Below are positions 16,945 through 25,177 of a stretch of 64,000 bases of DNA, one piece after another. The translations under genes were made by a program, and so were the position numbers. Under the pieces are notes generated by a model. It saw only the letters and a list, made by a program, of their open reading frames with translations. It was not told where the DNA came from and did no database searches. The stretch's first letter is position 1. Every line of letters starts with the position of its first letter. The stretch is from the NCBI GenBank assembly GCA_025916135.1, contig CP104793.1:2728001-2792000 (forward strand), written 5' to 3'. Source of the DNA: Rhodobacteraceae bacterium D3-12 (GTDB taxonomy: Bacteria; Pseudomonadota; Alphaproteobacteria; Rhodobacterales; Rhodobacteraceae).

Positions 16945-17730
16945 ATGAGCGATACAATCCTAGTCAAAGACCATGGAAACTGGGCTGAAATCACGCTGAA
17001 CCGTGCTGACAAGCTCAATTCCTTCAATTCCGAAATGCACCTCGCCCTGCGCGCCGCGCTCGAATCGTGCCGCGATACCGGCAAACGCGCGGTCCTGCTC
17101 ACCGGGGCCGGGCGCGGCTTTTGTGCCGGGCAGGATCTCGGTGATCGCGACCCGCGCAAGATGGACGGCCCGCCTGATCTGGGCGCGACCGTGCGCACAT
17201 ATTGGGCCCCGCTTGTGCGCCTGATCCGCGCGCTCGACATGCCGGTCATCTGCGCCGTCAACGGCGTCGCGGCGGGGGCTGGCTCCTCTGTGGCGCTCGC
17301 CTGTGACATTGTTCTGGCCAGCGAAAAGGCCAAGTTCATCCAGTCGTTTTCCAAGGTTGGCCTGATCCCCGATACCGGTGGCTCATGGCACCTCACCAAA
17401 CTCTTGGGCGAAGCCCGCGCCAAAGCGCTCGCCCTCACAGCCGAGCCGCTGATGGCCAGCACCGCCGCGGATTGGGGCCTGATCTGGAAAGCCCTGCCAG
17501 AAGATCAACTGATGGACGAAGCCCGCGCCCTCGCCGCCCGTTTCGCCTCCGGCCCCACCTTCGGATACGCCAGCACCAAACGCGCCATCCACGCGGCGGC
17601 CACCAACACGTTCGAGGACCACCTCGACCTCGAAGCCGACCTGATGAAAGCTTGCGGCGAAAGCGCCGATTACGCCGAAGGCGTCGGCGCCTTCCTCGAC
17701 AAACGCGCACCGGAGTTCACTGGCAAATGA
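16945..17730 (+). CDS. paaG: 2-(1,2-epoxy-1,2-dihydrophenyl)acetyl-CoA isomerase
   Basis: This 261-residue crotonase-fold enzyme converts the ring epoxide of phenylacetyl-CoA into the oxepin. The oxyanion-hole region is seen in GRGFCAGQDLGDRDP and VNGVAAGAGSSVALACD. Asp143 in GLIPDTGG corresponds to the catalytic Asp of PaaG-type isomerases, while the two Glu residues of true hydratases are not evident. AGGGGAGG precedes ATG 16945. It starts the operon paaG-paaI-paaK-tetR; its stop overlaps the paaI start (ATGA). Confidence 0.93.
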   Translation: MSDTILVKDHGNWAEITLNRADKLNSFNSEMHLALRAALESCRDTGKRAVLLTGAGRGFCAGQDLGDRDPRKMDGPPDLGATVRTYWAPLVRLIRALDMPVICAVNGVAAGAGSSVALACDIVLASEKAKFIQSFSKVGLIPDTGGSWHLTKLLGEARAKALALTAEPLMASTAADWGLIWKALPEDQLMDEARALAARFASGPTFGYASTKRAIHAAATNTFEDHLDLEADLMKACGESADYAEGVGAFLDKRAPEFTGK

Positions 17731-18161
17731 GCCTCACTCCGAAACAACGCGCCGAAAAATCCGCGGCCAGCATGTGGGAGAGCGACAACGCCTCCAAATG
17801 GGCCGGCTTCGAGATCACCGAAATCGACGAAGGCCGCGCCACGCTCGAACTCACTGTGCAGCCGCATCATTGCAACGGCCACGGCATCTGTCACGGCGGC
17901 ATCACCTTCATGCTCGCCGACAGCGCCTTTGCCTTCGCCTGCAACAGCCGCAATCAATCGACCGTGGCACAGCATAACACGATCAATTTCATCGCCCCCG
18001 GACGCGCCGGTGACCGTCTGCGCGCCACGGCCCGCGAGGTGTCGCTGACCGGCCGCTCCGGCCTTTATGATGTGCGCGTCACCACCCAAACCGGCACCGT
18101 CATTGCCGAATTTCGCGGCATGTCCCGTGCGATCAAAGGCACGCTTTTCGACGAAACCTAA
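17727..18161 (+). CDS. paaI: phenylacetyl-CoA-pathway hotdog thioesterase PaaI
   Basis: The 144-residue protein is a hotdog-fold acyl-CoA thioesterase that releases CoA from stalled ring-hydroxylated phenylacetyl-CoA intermediates. The signature HCNGHGICHGGITFMLADSAFA is split around the expected catalytic Asp in LADSA. A second conserved stretch is NTINFIAPGRAGDRL. ATG 17727 overlaps the paaG stop by the ATGA arrangement, which argues for coupled translation; an in-frame extension to 17385 lies inside paaG and is rejected. Confidence 0.93.
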   Translation: MSLTPKQRAEKSAASMWESDNASKWAGFEITEIDEGRATLELTVQPHHCNGHGICHGGITFMLADSAFAFACNSRNQSTVAQHNTINFIAPGRAGDRLRATAREVSLTGRSGLYDVRVTTQTGTVIAEFRGMSRAIKGTLFDET

Positions 18162-18250
18162 GCGGCCCCAAAAGCACACCGGATTACAGCCTCAATACTG
18201 GCCGAAATACAGGCCGACCCAGAACCAAGACACACCCAAGGGAGGACCAC

Positions 18251-19561
18251 ATGAAAGACCTCAGCCCGAAGAAATCCGATCTCGACCCGATCGAAATCGC
18301 CTCGCTTGACGAGATCCGCACCCTTCAGCTTGAGCGCCTGAAATGGTCGCTCCGTCACGCCTATGACAATGTGGCGATGTTTCGCGAGCGGTTCGATGCG
18401 GCAGGCGTCCACCCCGACGACATGCAAAGCCTCGAAGACCTCGCCAAGTTTCCCTTCACCTACAAGAACGACCTGCGCGACAACTACCCGTTCGGCCTCT
18501 TTGCGGTCCCGCGCGAACAAATCGCCCGCGTTCATGCCTCTTCCGGCACCACCGGCAAACCCACCGTGGTTGGCTATACCGCCAATGACATTTCCAACTG
18601 GGCCGATCTGGTGGCCCGCTCGCTGCGCGCCTCCGGCCTGCGCGCCGGCAACATGGTGCATAACGCCTATGGCTATGGCCTCTTCACCGGCGGGCTCGGC
18701 GCGCATTTCGGCATCGAACGCCTCGGCGCGACCGTGGTGCCCATGGGCGGTGGCCAGACCGAAAAGCAAGTCGGCCTGATCGAAGATTTCCGCCCCGATG
18801 GCATCATGGTCACGCCCTCCTACATGCTCAACATCCTTGAGCAATACCACCGCCAGGGGCTTGACCCCCGCGACACATCGCTTGCTGTCGGCATCTTCGG
18901 CGCCGAACCCTGGACCGACGCGATGCGCAAAGAGGTCGAACAGGCCTTCGATATGCATGCCGTTGATATCTATGGTCTTTCCGAAGTCATGGGGCCGGGC
19001 GTGGCGAATGAATGCGTCGAAACCAAAGACGGGCCGGTCATTTGGGAGGACCATTTCTATCCCGAAATCATTGACCCCCAAACCGGCGAGGCCCTGCCCG
19101 ATGGCGAAATGGGAGAGCTGGTCTTTACCACCCTCACCAAAGAGGGCCTGCCGATGATCCGCTACCGCACGCGTGACCTCACGCGGCTCTTGCCCGGCAC
19201 CGCGCGTTCAATGCGGCGGATGGAGAAAATTACCGGCCGTTCGGACGACATGATCATCCTGCGCGGCGTCAATGTCTTCCCCTCCCAGATCGAAGAACAG
19301 GTCATGGCCACCGGCGGCCTCGCCCCCTATTACCAGATCGAGCTGTTCAAATCGGGCCGTATGGATTCGATGCGCGTGTTTGTCGAAGCCTCGCTTGACG
19401 CCACGGACGAGCTGTCCAAAACCGCCGCCGCCCGGATGTTGACCAAGCGGATCAAGGACATCGTCGGTGTCTCGACCGAAATCATCATCGGCAATCCGGG
19501 CGAAGTCGAACGCAGCCAGGGCAAGGCCCGCCGCGTTGTCGACAACCGGGAAAAGGAGTAA
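18251..19561 (+). CDS. paaK: phenylacetate-CoA ligase
   Basis: The 436-residue AMP-forming ligase activates phenylacetate with ATP and CoA, the first step of the pathway. The phosphate-binding motif is SSGTTGKPTVVGYT (about residue 97), followed by the adenylate motif YGLSEVMGPG and the hinge/C-terminal signature RSDDMIILRGVNVFPSQIE, all typical of PaaK. GGGAGGACC precedes ATG 18251. It lies third in the paaG operon; 89 bases separate it from paaI, and the TetR gene follows within 4 bases. Confidence 0.95.
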   Translation: MKDLSPKKSDLDPIEIASLDEIRTLQLERLKWSLRHAYDNVAMFRERFDAAGVHPDDMQSLEDLAKFPFTYKNDLRDNYPFGLFAVPREQIARVHASSGTTGKPTVVGYTANDISNWADLVARSLRASGLRAGNMVHNAYGYGLFTGGLGAHFGIERLGATVVPMGGGQTEKQVGLIEDFRPDGIMVTPSYMLNILEQYHRQGLDPRDTSLAVGIFGAEPWTDAMRKEVEQAFDMHAVDIYGLSEVMGPGVANECVETKDGPVIWEDHFYPEIIDPQTGEALPDGEMGELVFTTLTKEGLPMIRYRTRDLTRLLPGTARSMRRMEKITGRSDDMIILRGVNVFPSQIEEQVMATGGLAPYYQIELFKSGRMDSMRVFVEASLDATDELSKTAAARMLTKRIKDIVGVSTEIIIGNPGEVERSQGKARRVVDNREKE

Positions 19562-19565
19562 CCCC

Positions 19566-20162
19566 TTGGCTCGGACAATCGCAAAAGACCACGGCGAAAA
19601 GCGCGCGCAAATCCTGAAATCGGCGGCCAAAGTGTTCGCCGACGAAGGGTTTGACCGCGCCTCGATGAGCCAGCTTGCCAAGACCTGCGGTATCTCAAAG
19701 GCCAATATCTATCACTACTACGACAGCAAGCACGCGCTGCTGTTTGACCTGCTCGACAACTATCTTTCGGCCCTGCGTGACCGGCTCTGCGCCGTGCCGA
19801 TTGACGATAGCTCACCCGAAACCGCACTCCGCCAGATCATTCTGGAAACCCTGCTCGCCTATCAAGGCGCCGATGACGAACACCGCGTCCAAAGCTCCGG
19901 CCTCTCGGCCCTGCCCGAGGATCAGCAACGCACCCTGCGCGCCTATCAACGCGATATGGTGCAGCATATGTCGGCCATCGTCACGCGCTGCGCACCCGAT
20001 AAATTTACCAATGATCCGGGCAAGCTACGCGCCACAACCATGTCGGTCTTCGGGATGCTCAACTGGTTCTACATGTGGCACCCCGGCGCCGATGAAACCG
20101 CCCGGCGCGACTATGCCACGCAGGTCTCCAACCTCACGCTCGGCGGGCTCAACGCGCTTTAA
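19566..20162 (+). CDS. TetR/AcrR family regulator of the paa genes (PaaR-like)
   Basis: The 198-residue protein has a TetR helix-turn-helix in residues about 10-57 (ILKSAAKVFADEGFDRASMS, then CGISKANIYHYY) and a helical ligand-binding half. The start chosen is TTG at 19566, because AAAAGGAG lies just upstream (19552-19559, partly within the paaK stop) and the family begins there; there is no in-frame ATG at that point. Its place at the end of the paaK operon, with two matching palindromes before paaG and paaJ, suggests it controls phenylacetate catabolism. The ligand is presumably an acyl-CoA intermediate. Confidence 0.85.
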   Translation: MARTIAKDHGEKRAQILKSAAKVFADEGFDRASMSQLAKTCGISKANIYHYYDSKHALLFDLLDNYLSALRDRLCAVPIDDSSPETALRQIILETLLAYQGADDEHRVQSSGLSALPEDQQRTLRAYQRDMVQHMSAIVTRCAPDKFTNDPGKLRATTMSVFGMLNWFYMWHPGADETARRDYATQVSNLTLGGLNAL

Positions 20163-20296
20163 CACCTCGCTTCGGCCAGTTTCCGCCACCTTATTGGCGA
20201 CGGAACCGCGCCCTTCCTACGTAAAACGTGCAGTACCGCGCACCGGCCCATCGGGTCGGCCAAGCGCGGTCGTCACAAAAACAGAGGAAGATCGAG

Positions 20297-20641
20297 ATGA
20301 AACAGTTTGCAATTGCCGCCAGCCTCGCCGCGGGTCTCACCGCCGCCGCCGCGCCCATCGCCCAGGCCGACCCGGCCATTGGCTTTGGCGTTTCCTATGT
20401 CTTTGGCGGATCCAGCGGTGGCGATGTCGCCCTTGGGGCCAAGGTCTTTTCCGATGACACGCCGGGCGATGCCGCCGTGTCGCTGGGCCTTGATTACAAG
20501 CTTCAATCGCAAAGCTTCCGGCCCAATATCGGCGTCGCCTACATGGAGAACGACTGGTATTCCGACCTCAGCGTTGGCTATGACCTCGGCGCAGGCGCGG
20601 TCGATTTCGGCCTCGGCGCAGGTGGCTGGGGCAAGTTCTAA
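20297..20641 (+). CDS. small secreted or outer-membrane-type hypothetical protein
   Basis: The 114-residue product has a clear signal peptide (MKQFAIAASLAAGLTAAAAPIAQA, cleaved after about residue 24). The mature part is Gly/Asp-rich with alternating aromatic segments (GFGVSYVFGG, VGYDLGAGAVDFGLGAGGW), as in short outer-membrane beta-strand proteins. I do not recognise a family. ATG 20297 is preceded by GAGGAAG. It lies between the paaG operon and the convergent paa oxygenase operon, but nothing links it to phenylacetate. Confidence 0.7.
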   Translation: MKQFAIAASLAAGLTAAAAPIAQADPAIGFGVSYVFGGSSGGDVALGAKVFSDDTPGDAAVSLGLDYKLQSQSFRPNIGVAYMENDWYSDLSVGYDLGAGAVDFGLGAGGWGKF

Positions 20642-20660
20642 GCGTCCCTGACACTTGGCC

Positions 20661-20689
20661 CGCGCCGGACCAGAAACGGGTCCGGCGTG
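20661..20689. terminator. hairpin between convergent genes
   Basis: GCCGGACC (20664-20671) pairs with GGTCCGGC (20679-20686), extended by further pairs, around a 7-base loop. There is no T-run on either strand, so termination activity is uncertain. Confidence 0.4.
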
Positions 20690-20693
20690 CGGC

Positions 20694-21455
20694 TTACCCC
20701 GCCTTTAGCCCGTGTTTAGCAAGGGTGGCACTTGCCTCGCGCTCCCATTGCGCTTTCATTGCGGCATTGGGCGCATGGCGCAGCCCCATCGCGCTTAGCG
20801 CTTCAAACCGTTTTCCCTTGCCGCTGCCAAAACTCGCCGCGACGCGGGGCCACCAGTAGGTGACGCTGGCTTGCAACGCCTCGCCCTGCCCTTCGGCGAT
20901 CAAACGGACCACGCCCTCTTCGGCCAGTTCCGCATGACGCGCCTCAACCGGGGCCACCTCGCGAAAGGCCTCGGCCAGCGGCTGATAACTCGCCTTGGTG
21001 AAATCCGACATCTGCACGCCCACGGCCTGCCCCATCAACAGGTTCATCGCCACCGCGTCGCCCCAGCCTTCCAGCGGATAGTTGAACACCGCCAACCGCA
21101 TGTCATGCTCCGAACGGCTCGCGCCGATGTCGGCGTCGCGCGGCAATCGCGCCGCCCACGGGTGATGATTGGCATACCGCGCCTCATCCACGCCGAATTC
21201 ACCCATCACCTTTAGCACCTTGTCGGCGTTGTCGGTTTTTTCCAGCACGATCTTCGCCGCCGCGATCCGTTCCTTGATCCCCGGCCCGGTGTTGATGACA
21301 TCGGCAAATCCCGCCGCCCCAGCCAGCTCGCTATCGACAAATGTCGCCATCAGCTTCATAAGCTCCGCGCGATAGCGCGGCGGCACATTCGCCGGGCTGC
21401 TCAATACGCCGCCCTCGGCCAGATAGCTCTCGATGCTCATATCGTCCATATCCAT
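20694..21455 (-). CDS. additional PaaA/PaaC-family (phenylacetic acid catabolic) protein
   Basis: This 253-residue helical protein belongs to the ferritin-like PaaA/PaaC family but is neither, since both are present upstream. Similar segments include SEHDMRLAVFNYPLEGWGD and ARHAELAEEGVVRL, the latter carrying an E-x2-H-type diiron pair. ATG 21455 is chosen because GGGGAGGGG lies directly before it. It is the last gene of the paaJABCDE transcript, 19 bases after paaE. The role is unknown; a paralogous oxygenase component, an accessory subunit or a separate hydroxylase are possible. Confidence 0.75.
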   Translation of the reverse strand: MDMDDMSIESYLAEGGVLSSPANVPPRYRAELMKLMATFVDSELAGAAGFADVINTGPGIKERIAAAKIVLEKTDNADKVLKVMGEFGVDEARYANHHPWAARLPRDADIGASRSEHDMRLAVFNYPLEGWGDAVAMNLLMGQAVGVQMSDFTKASYQPLAEAFREVAPVEARHAELAEEGVVRLIAEGQGEALQASVTYWWPRVAASFGSGKGKRFEALSAMGLRHAPNAAMKAQWEREASATLAKHGLKAG

Positions 21456-21474
21456 CCCCTCCCCGGGTTGCGCC

Positions 21475-22542
21475 TCACTGGTCGTAATCCACAACCACAC
21501 GGTCGGTCACAGGAAAGGTCTGGCACGACAGAACATAGCCCTTCTCGACCTCGTAATCTTCCAACGCGTGGTTGGCGACCATCTCGACCTCGCCCTCGAT
21601 CACCCGGCAGCGACAGGTCGAACAGACCCCCGCCTTGCAGGCATAAGGCGCGTCCATCGCGTTTTCGCGCGCCGCATCCAAAAGCGTGACATCCTTGGCC
21701 GCGCTGATTGTCTGGGTCGAGCCATCCAGCGTCACGGCAATCTCGGCAAGGTTCGCGGTCTTGCCCGCTTCCTTGGATTGCACCCGCTTCTTAAGCCGCC
21801 CCGGCTGGGCGCTGGCGAACAGCTCGAATTTGATCTGGCTATCGTCCAACCCATGTTCGCGCAGCGCCTTGGCAATCCCCAGCATCATCGGCTCCGGCCC
21901 ACAGATAAACGCGGTGTCCACGCTCTCCACATCAATCCACGTGCGGAACAACTGGGCGCATTTTTCCTCGCTGACACGGCCGGTGAAAAGGTCAATCTCC
22001 TGCGCGTCCTGCTCCAGAATGTGAATGACGGACAAGCGCCCAAGGTATTGGTTCTTAAGGTCTTCCAGTTCCTCCCGGAACATGATCGTCGCCACCCCGC
22101 GATTGGCATATACCAACGTAAAGGTCGATTGCGGCTCAGCCGCCAGCGTCGTCTTGATGATCGACAAGACCGGCGTGATCCCCGATCCGCCCGCAAACCC
22201 GAGGTATTGCTTGGCATGCCCCGCATCAAGCGGCGTGAAAAACCCGCCCATCGGCGCCATCGCTTCCAAGGTGTCGCCCACGCTCAAGCCTTCGTTGGCA
22301 AACGTCGAAAACGCCCCGCCATCAACCCGCTTGATGCCAACCTGCAACTTGCCGTCCTGCTTGCCAGCACAGATCGAATAGGACCGGCGCAACTCCTCGC
22401 CGTCAAATTCACGCCGAAACGTCAGGTATTGCCCTTGGGTGAAATCAAACGCCTCCGGCTCATCCGGGGAAAGCGTCAGAACAACCGCATCACGGATCGT
22501 GCGGTGAATGTCGGTGACGGTCAGCTTGTGAAAACGTGCCAT
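21475..22542 (-). CDS. paaE: phenylacetyl-CoA epoxidase reductase subunit
   Basis: The 355-residue reductase passes electrons from NAD(P)H to the PaaABC diiron epoxidase. Residues 1-235 form a ferredoxin-NADP reductase module, with the FAD motif RRSYSICAG and the nucleotide motif GFAGGSGITPVLS. Residues about 265-355 are a plant-type 2Fe-2S domain with cysteines in CKAGVCSTCRC and a distal CQTF. ATG 22542 follows GAGGAG; an in-frame extension to 22713 overlaps paaD and is rejected. Spacing to paaD is 10 bases. Confidence 0.95.
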   Translation of the reverse strand: MARFHKLTVTDIHRTIRDAVVLTLSPDEPEAFDFTQGQYLTFRREFDGEELRRSYSICAGKQDGKLQVGIKRVDGGAFSTFANEGLSVGDTLEAMAPMGGFFTPLDAGHAKQYLGFAGGSGITPVLSIIKTTLAAEPQSTFTLVYANRGVATIMFREELEDLKNQYLGRLSVIHILEQDAQEIDLFTGRVSEEKCAQLFRTWIDVESVDTAFICGPEPMMLGIAKALREHGLDDSQIKFELFASAQPGRLKKRVQSKEAGKTANLAEIAVTLDGSTQTISAAKDVTLLDAARENAMDAPYACKAGVCSTCRCRVIEGEVEMVANHALEDYEVEKGYVLSCQTFPVTDRVVVDYDQ

Positions 22543-22552
22543 CAGGGTCTCC

Positions 22553-23011
22553 TCAGATGCACTTGAAATAATCGAACGGCTCAAGACAATCCTTGCACCG
22601 CCATTGCGCCTTGCACGGGGTTGAGCCAAAGGCGCTGATCCGCTCAAGATTGCGACTCTCACAGCGCGGGCAACGCGCCGGCCCACCGGCGGGTTGTGGC
22701 GGTGCAATGCCATACTCTTCCAACTTCTCGCGCCCGCTTTGCGTCAACCAATCCGTGGTCCACGCCGGCGACAACTGGCGTTTCAACTCCAGAGCTTCGA
22801 CGCCGTGCTCGCGCAGCGCCTTTTCAATCTCGAAATTGATGACACTGGTGGCAGGACATCCCGAATATGTTGGCGTAACAGTGACTTGCAAAGTATCCCC
22901 CTGCCACTCCACAGCACGGATAATGCCCAGATCAACAAGGCTGATCACCGGAATTTCCGGGTCTGGCACGCCATCCAGCCATGTCCAAATCTGATCAACA
23001 CTCGGTTGCAT
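22553..23011 (-). CDS. paaD: phenylacetyl-CoA epoxidase maturation protein PaaD
   Basis: The 152-residue protein has an N-terminal MIP18/DUF59 domain (DPEIPVISLVDLGIIRAV, with TPTYSGCPAT) and a C-terminal cysteine-rich zinc-ribbon-like tail (CPRCESRNLERISAFGSTPC then CKDC). It is thought to help assemble metal centres of the epoxidase. ATG 23011 is preferred, with GAGAGGG upstream; an in-frame ATG at 23038 is possible. About 100 bases with two tight hairpins separate it from paaC, unlike the close spacing of the other genes. Confidence 0.93.
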   Translation of the reverse strand: MQPSVDQIWTWLDGVPDPEIPVISLVDLGIIRAVEWQGDTLQVTVTPTYSGCPATSVINFEIEKALREHGVEALELKRQLSPAWTTDWLTQSGREKLEEYGIAPPQPAGGPARCPRCESRNLERISAFGSTPCKAQWRCKDCLEPFDYFKCI

Positions 23012-23048
23012 GTGCCCTCTCACGCCGCCCTCCGCCATCCGGCGCAGC

Positions 23049-23093
23049 GGAATTTTCCAAAAATTCCGGCCCGTTTTCTTTGAAAGAAAACGG
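23049..23093. repeat. two adjacent 3-base-loop hairpins between paaC and paaD
   Basis: GGAATTTT (23049-23056) pairs with AAAATTCC (23060-23067) across loop CCA. CCGTTTTCTT (23071-23080) pairs with AAGAAAACGG (23084-23093) across loop TGA. Both are perfect. They share the 3-base-loop design and A/T-rich stems of the four-hairpin array at 45.2 kb. They may stabilise or process the paa mRNA between paaC and paaD. Confidence 0.75.
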
Positions 23094-23114
23094 CACCGCC
23101 CAATTCAAAACGCG

Positions 23115-23870
23115 CTACCAGCTTGCGCCGGGATAGGCCCGCTGCAACCATTGCATCTGCGTCAGAATATGCCCCAAATGCTCGGTATGCATCCGCCCGT
23201 CGCGGCCCCCCATATGGGCAAACCGGTCGCCCGGAATGCTCAAGGTTGCCGCGCTCATCACATCGGCCAGCTTGGCATCATAGGCCGCACGAAGGCTCCC
23301 CGGATCAGGCGCAACGCCCGCCGCAACCATCGCCGCATCGACCTGATCACCCTCAAACAACTCGCCCACATAGGGGTAAAGATAATCCAAAGCGGCCTGC
23401 ATCCGCGCATGGCTCTCCTCGGTGCCATCGCCAAGGCCAATCACCGTGTCGCCCGAACGCTCGACGTGATAGGCCACCTCTTTGCTGGCCTTCTCGGCAA
23501 TCTCGGCCACCCGTGCATTGCTCGACCCTTTGAGCGCAGTCAGCATCAACTCCTGCCACGCATCAAACAGGAATTGCCGCATCAGGGTCTGACCGAAATC
23601 GCCATTCGGCAATTCACAGAGCAGAACATTGCGAAAATCCCAAGCATCGCGCAGGAACGCCAGATCATCCGCCGAGCGCCCCTCGCCCTCAACCTCCGCC
23701 GCAAGGCCAAGCCACATCTGCGTCTGCCCGATCAGGTCCAGCGCCGTATTGGCCAGCGCGATGTCCTCCTCCAGAACCGGCGCATGGCCGCACCATTCGC
23801 TCACCCGATGTCCGAGGATCAGGGTGTTATCCCCCATCCGCAGCAGAAATTCGAAAAGATCGCGCGCCAT
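23115..23870 (-). CDS. paaC: phenylacetyl-CoA epoxidase structural subunit PaaC
   Basis: The 251-residue ferritin-like protein pairs with PaaA in the epoxidase and supplies a structural rather than catalytic role. Characteristic segments are LGHRVSEWCGHAPVLEEDIALAN, split at the start of the family domain, and EVAYHVERSGDTVIGLGDG. Its ATG overlaps the paaB stop (TAATG), so it is translated with paaB. It is fourth in paaJABCDE. Confidence 0.95.
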   Translation of the reverse strand: MARDLFEFLLRMGDNTLILGHRVSEWCGHAPVLEEDIALANTALDLIGQTQMWLGLAAEVEGEGRSADDLAFLRDAWDFRNVLLCELPNGDFGQTLMRQFLFDAWQELMLTALKGSSNARVAEIAEKASKEVAYHVERSGDTVIGLGDGTEESHARMQAALDYLYPYVGELFEGDQVDAAMVAAGVAPDPGSLRAAYDAKLADVMSAATLSIPGDRFAHMGGRDGRMHTEHLGHILTQMQWLQRAYPGASW

Positions 23871-24154
23871 TACATCGCCCCCACATCTTCGGGAATATCG
23901 AAAAACGTCGGGTGGCGGTAAACCTTGCTCTCGGACGGCTCAAACAACGGCCCCTTTTCACTCGGCGCAGTGGCGGTGATATGTTTGGCTTCCACCACCC
24001 AAATGCTCACGCCCTCGTTGCGCCGCGTATAGACGTCGCGAGCGTTTTTCACGGCCATCTCCGAATCCGGCGCATGCAGGCTCCCGACATGCCGGTGGCT
24101 CAGCCCGTGCTGACCGCGAATGAAAACTTCCCACAGGGGCCATTCGTTTTTCAT
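23870..24154 (-). CDS. paaB: phenylacetyl-CoA epoxidase subunit PaaB
   Basis: The 94-residue PaaB is a small subunit required for the PaaABC complex, where it organises the PaaAC units. The opening WPLWEVFIRGQHGLSHRHVG is typical, as is the middle DVYTRRNEGVSIWVV. Its length equals the usual 90-100 residues. It follows paaA by 15 bases and overlaps the paaC start. Confidence 0.95.
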   Translation of the reverse strand: MKNEWPLWEVFIRGQHGLSHRHVGSLHAPDSEMAVKNARDVYTRRNEGVSIWVVEAKHITATAPSEKGPLFEPSESKVYRHPTFFDIPEDVGAM

Positions 24155-24169
24155 TATTCCAACTCCCGC

Positions 24170-25162
24170 TTATTCCGCCGCAACCCGGCGCGCCGCACGT
24201 TTCTGACCGTGTGCCAACAACCCGTCGCGCACCCATGCGCCATCTTCCCATGCCTTCACCCGCGCGTTCATTCGCTCGGTGTTGCAGGGGCCCTTGCCTT
24301 TAAGAACGTTAAAGAATTCGGTCCAATCCGGGTCGGAATAATCATATCCGCCCTTCTCGTCGTTCCATTTCAGGTTCTCATCAGGGACGGTCAGCCCAAG
24401 GTATTCGGCCTGCGGCACGGTCTGGTCAACAAACCGCTGGCGCAGCTCGTCGTTGCTGTCCATCTTGATCTTCCACGCCATCGACTGGGCCGAATGCACC
24501 GATTCCGCGTCGCTCGGCCCGAACATCATCAGCGAAGGATACCAAAGCCGGTTCAACGCATCCTGCGCCATGCGCTTTTGCGCGTCGCTGCCCTTGGCCA
24601 TCTTCATCATGATGTCATAGCCCTGACGCTGGTGAAACGACTCTTCCTTACAGATGCGGATCATCGCGCGGCTGTAGGGGCCGTAAGACGTGCGCTGCAA
24701 CGGCACCTGATTCATAATCGCCGCGCCATCAACCAACCAGCCGACCGCGCCAATATCGGCCCAGTTCAGCGTCGGATAGTTGAAGATCGACGAATACTTC
24801 ATCCGCCCTTCAAGCAGATCCATGGTCAGCTCGTCCCGGCTCACGCCCAGAGTTTCCGCCGCGCAATAGAGGTAAAGCCCATGCCCCGCCTCGTCCTGCA
24901 CCTTGGCGAGCAGGATCGCCTTGCGCTCCAGCGTCGGCGCGCGGGTGATCCAGTTCCCTTCGGGAAGCTGGCCGACAATCTCGGAATGCGCGTGCTGCCC
25001 GATCTGACGGATCAGAGTGGCGCGGTAATCGTCGGGCATCCAATCCTTGGGCTCGATCTTGATATCGGCGTCAACCTTGTCCTGAAACGCCGCCTCCTCC
25101 GGCGTCATCTCGTCGCGCGCTTTCACGCCGGAATTCGCCGTTTTAATCATCTGAGCATACAT
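24170..25162 (-). CDS. paaA: phenylacetyl-CoA epoxidase catalytic subunit PaaA
   Basis: The 330-residue catalytic subunit epoxidises the aromatic ring of phenylacetyl-CoA at a diiron centre. Two ExxH iron motifs are visible: [17 protein letters not shown] and [13 protein letters not shown], with further acidic helices between. The [11 protein letters not shown] segment follows the family pattern. GGAGGG precedes ATG 25162. It lies 15 bases downstream of paaJ and leads the oxygenase genes. Confidence 0.95.
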   Translation of the reverse strand: MYAQMIKTANSGVKARDEMTPEEAAFQDKVDADIKIEPKDWMPDDYRATLIRQIGQHAHSEIVGQLPEGNWITRAPTLERKAILLAKVQDEAGHGLYLYCAAETLGVSRDELTMDLLEGRMKYSSIFNYPTLNWADIGAVGWLVDGAAIMNQVPLQRTSYGPYSRAMIRICKEESFHQRQGYDIMMKMAKGSDAQKRMAQDALNRLWYPSLMMFGPSDAESVHSAQSMAWKIKMDSNDELRQRFVDQTVPQAEYLGLTVPDENLKWNDEKGGYDYSDPDWTEFFNVLKGKGPCNTERMNARVKAWEDGAWVRDGLLAHGQKRAARRVAAE

Positions 25163-25177
25163 AAGACGCCCTCCTCC

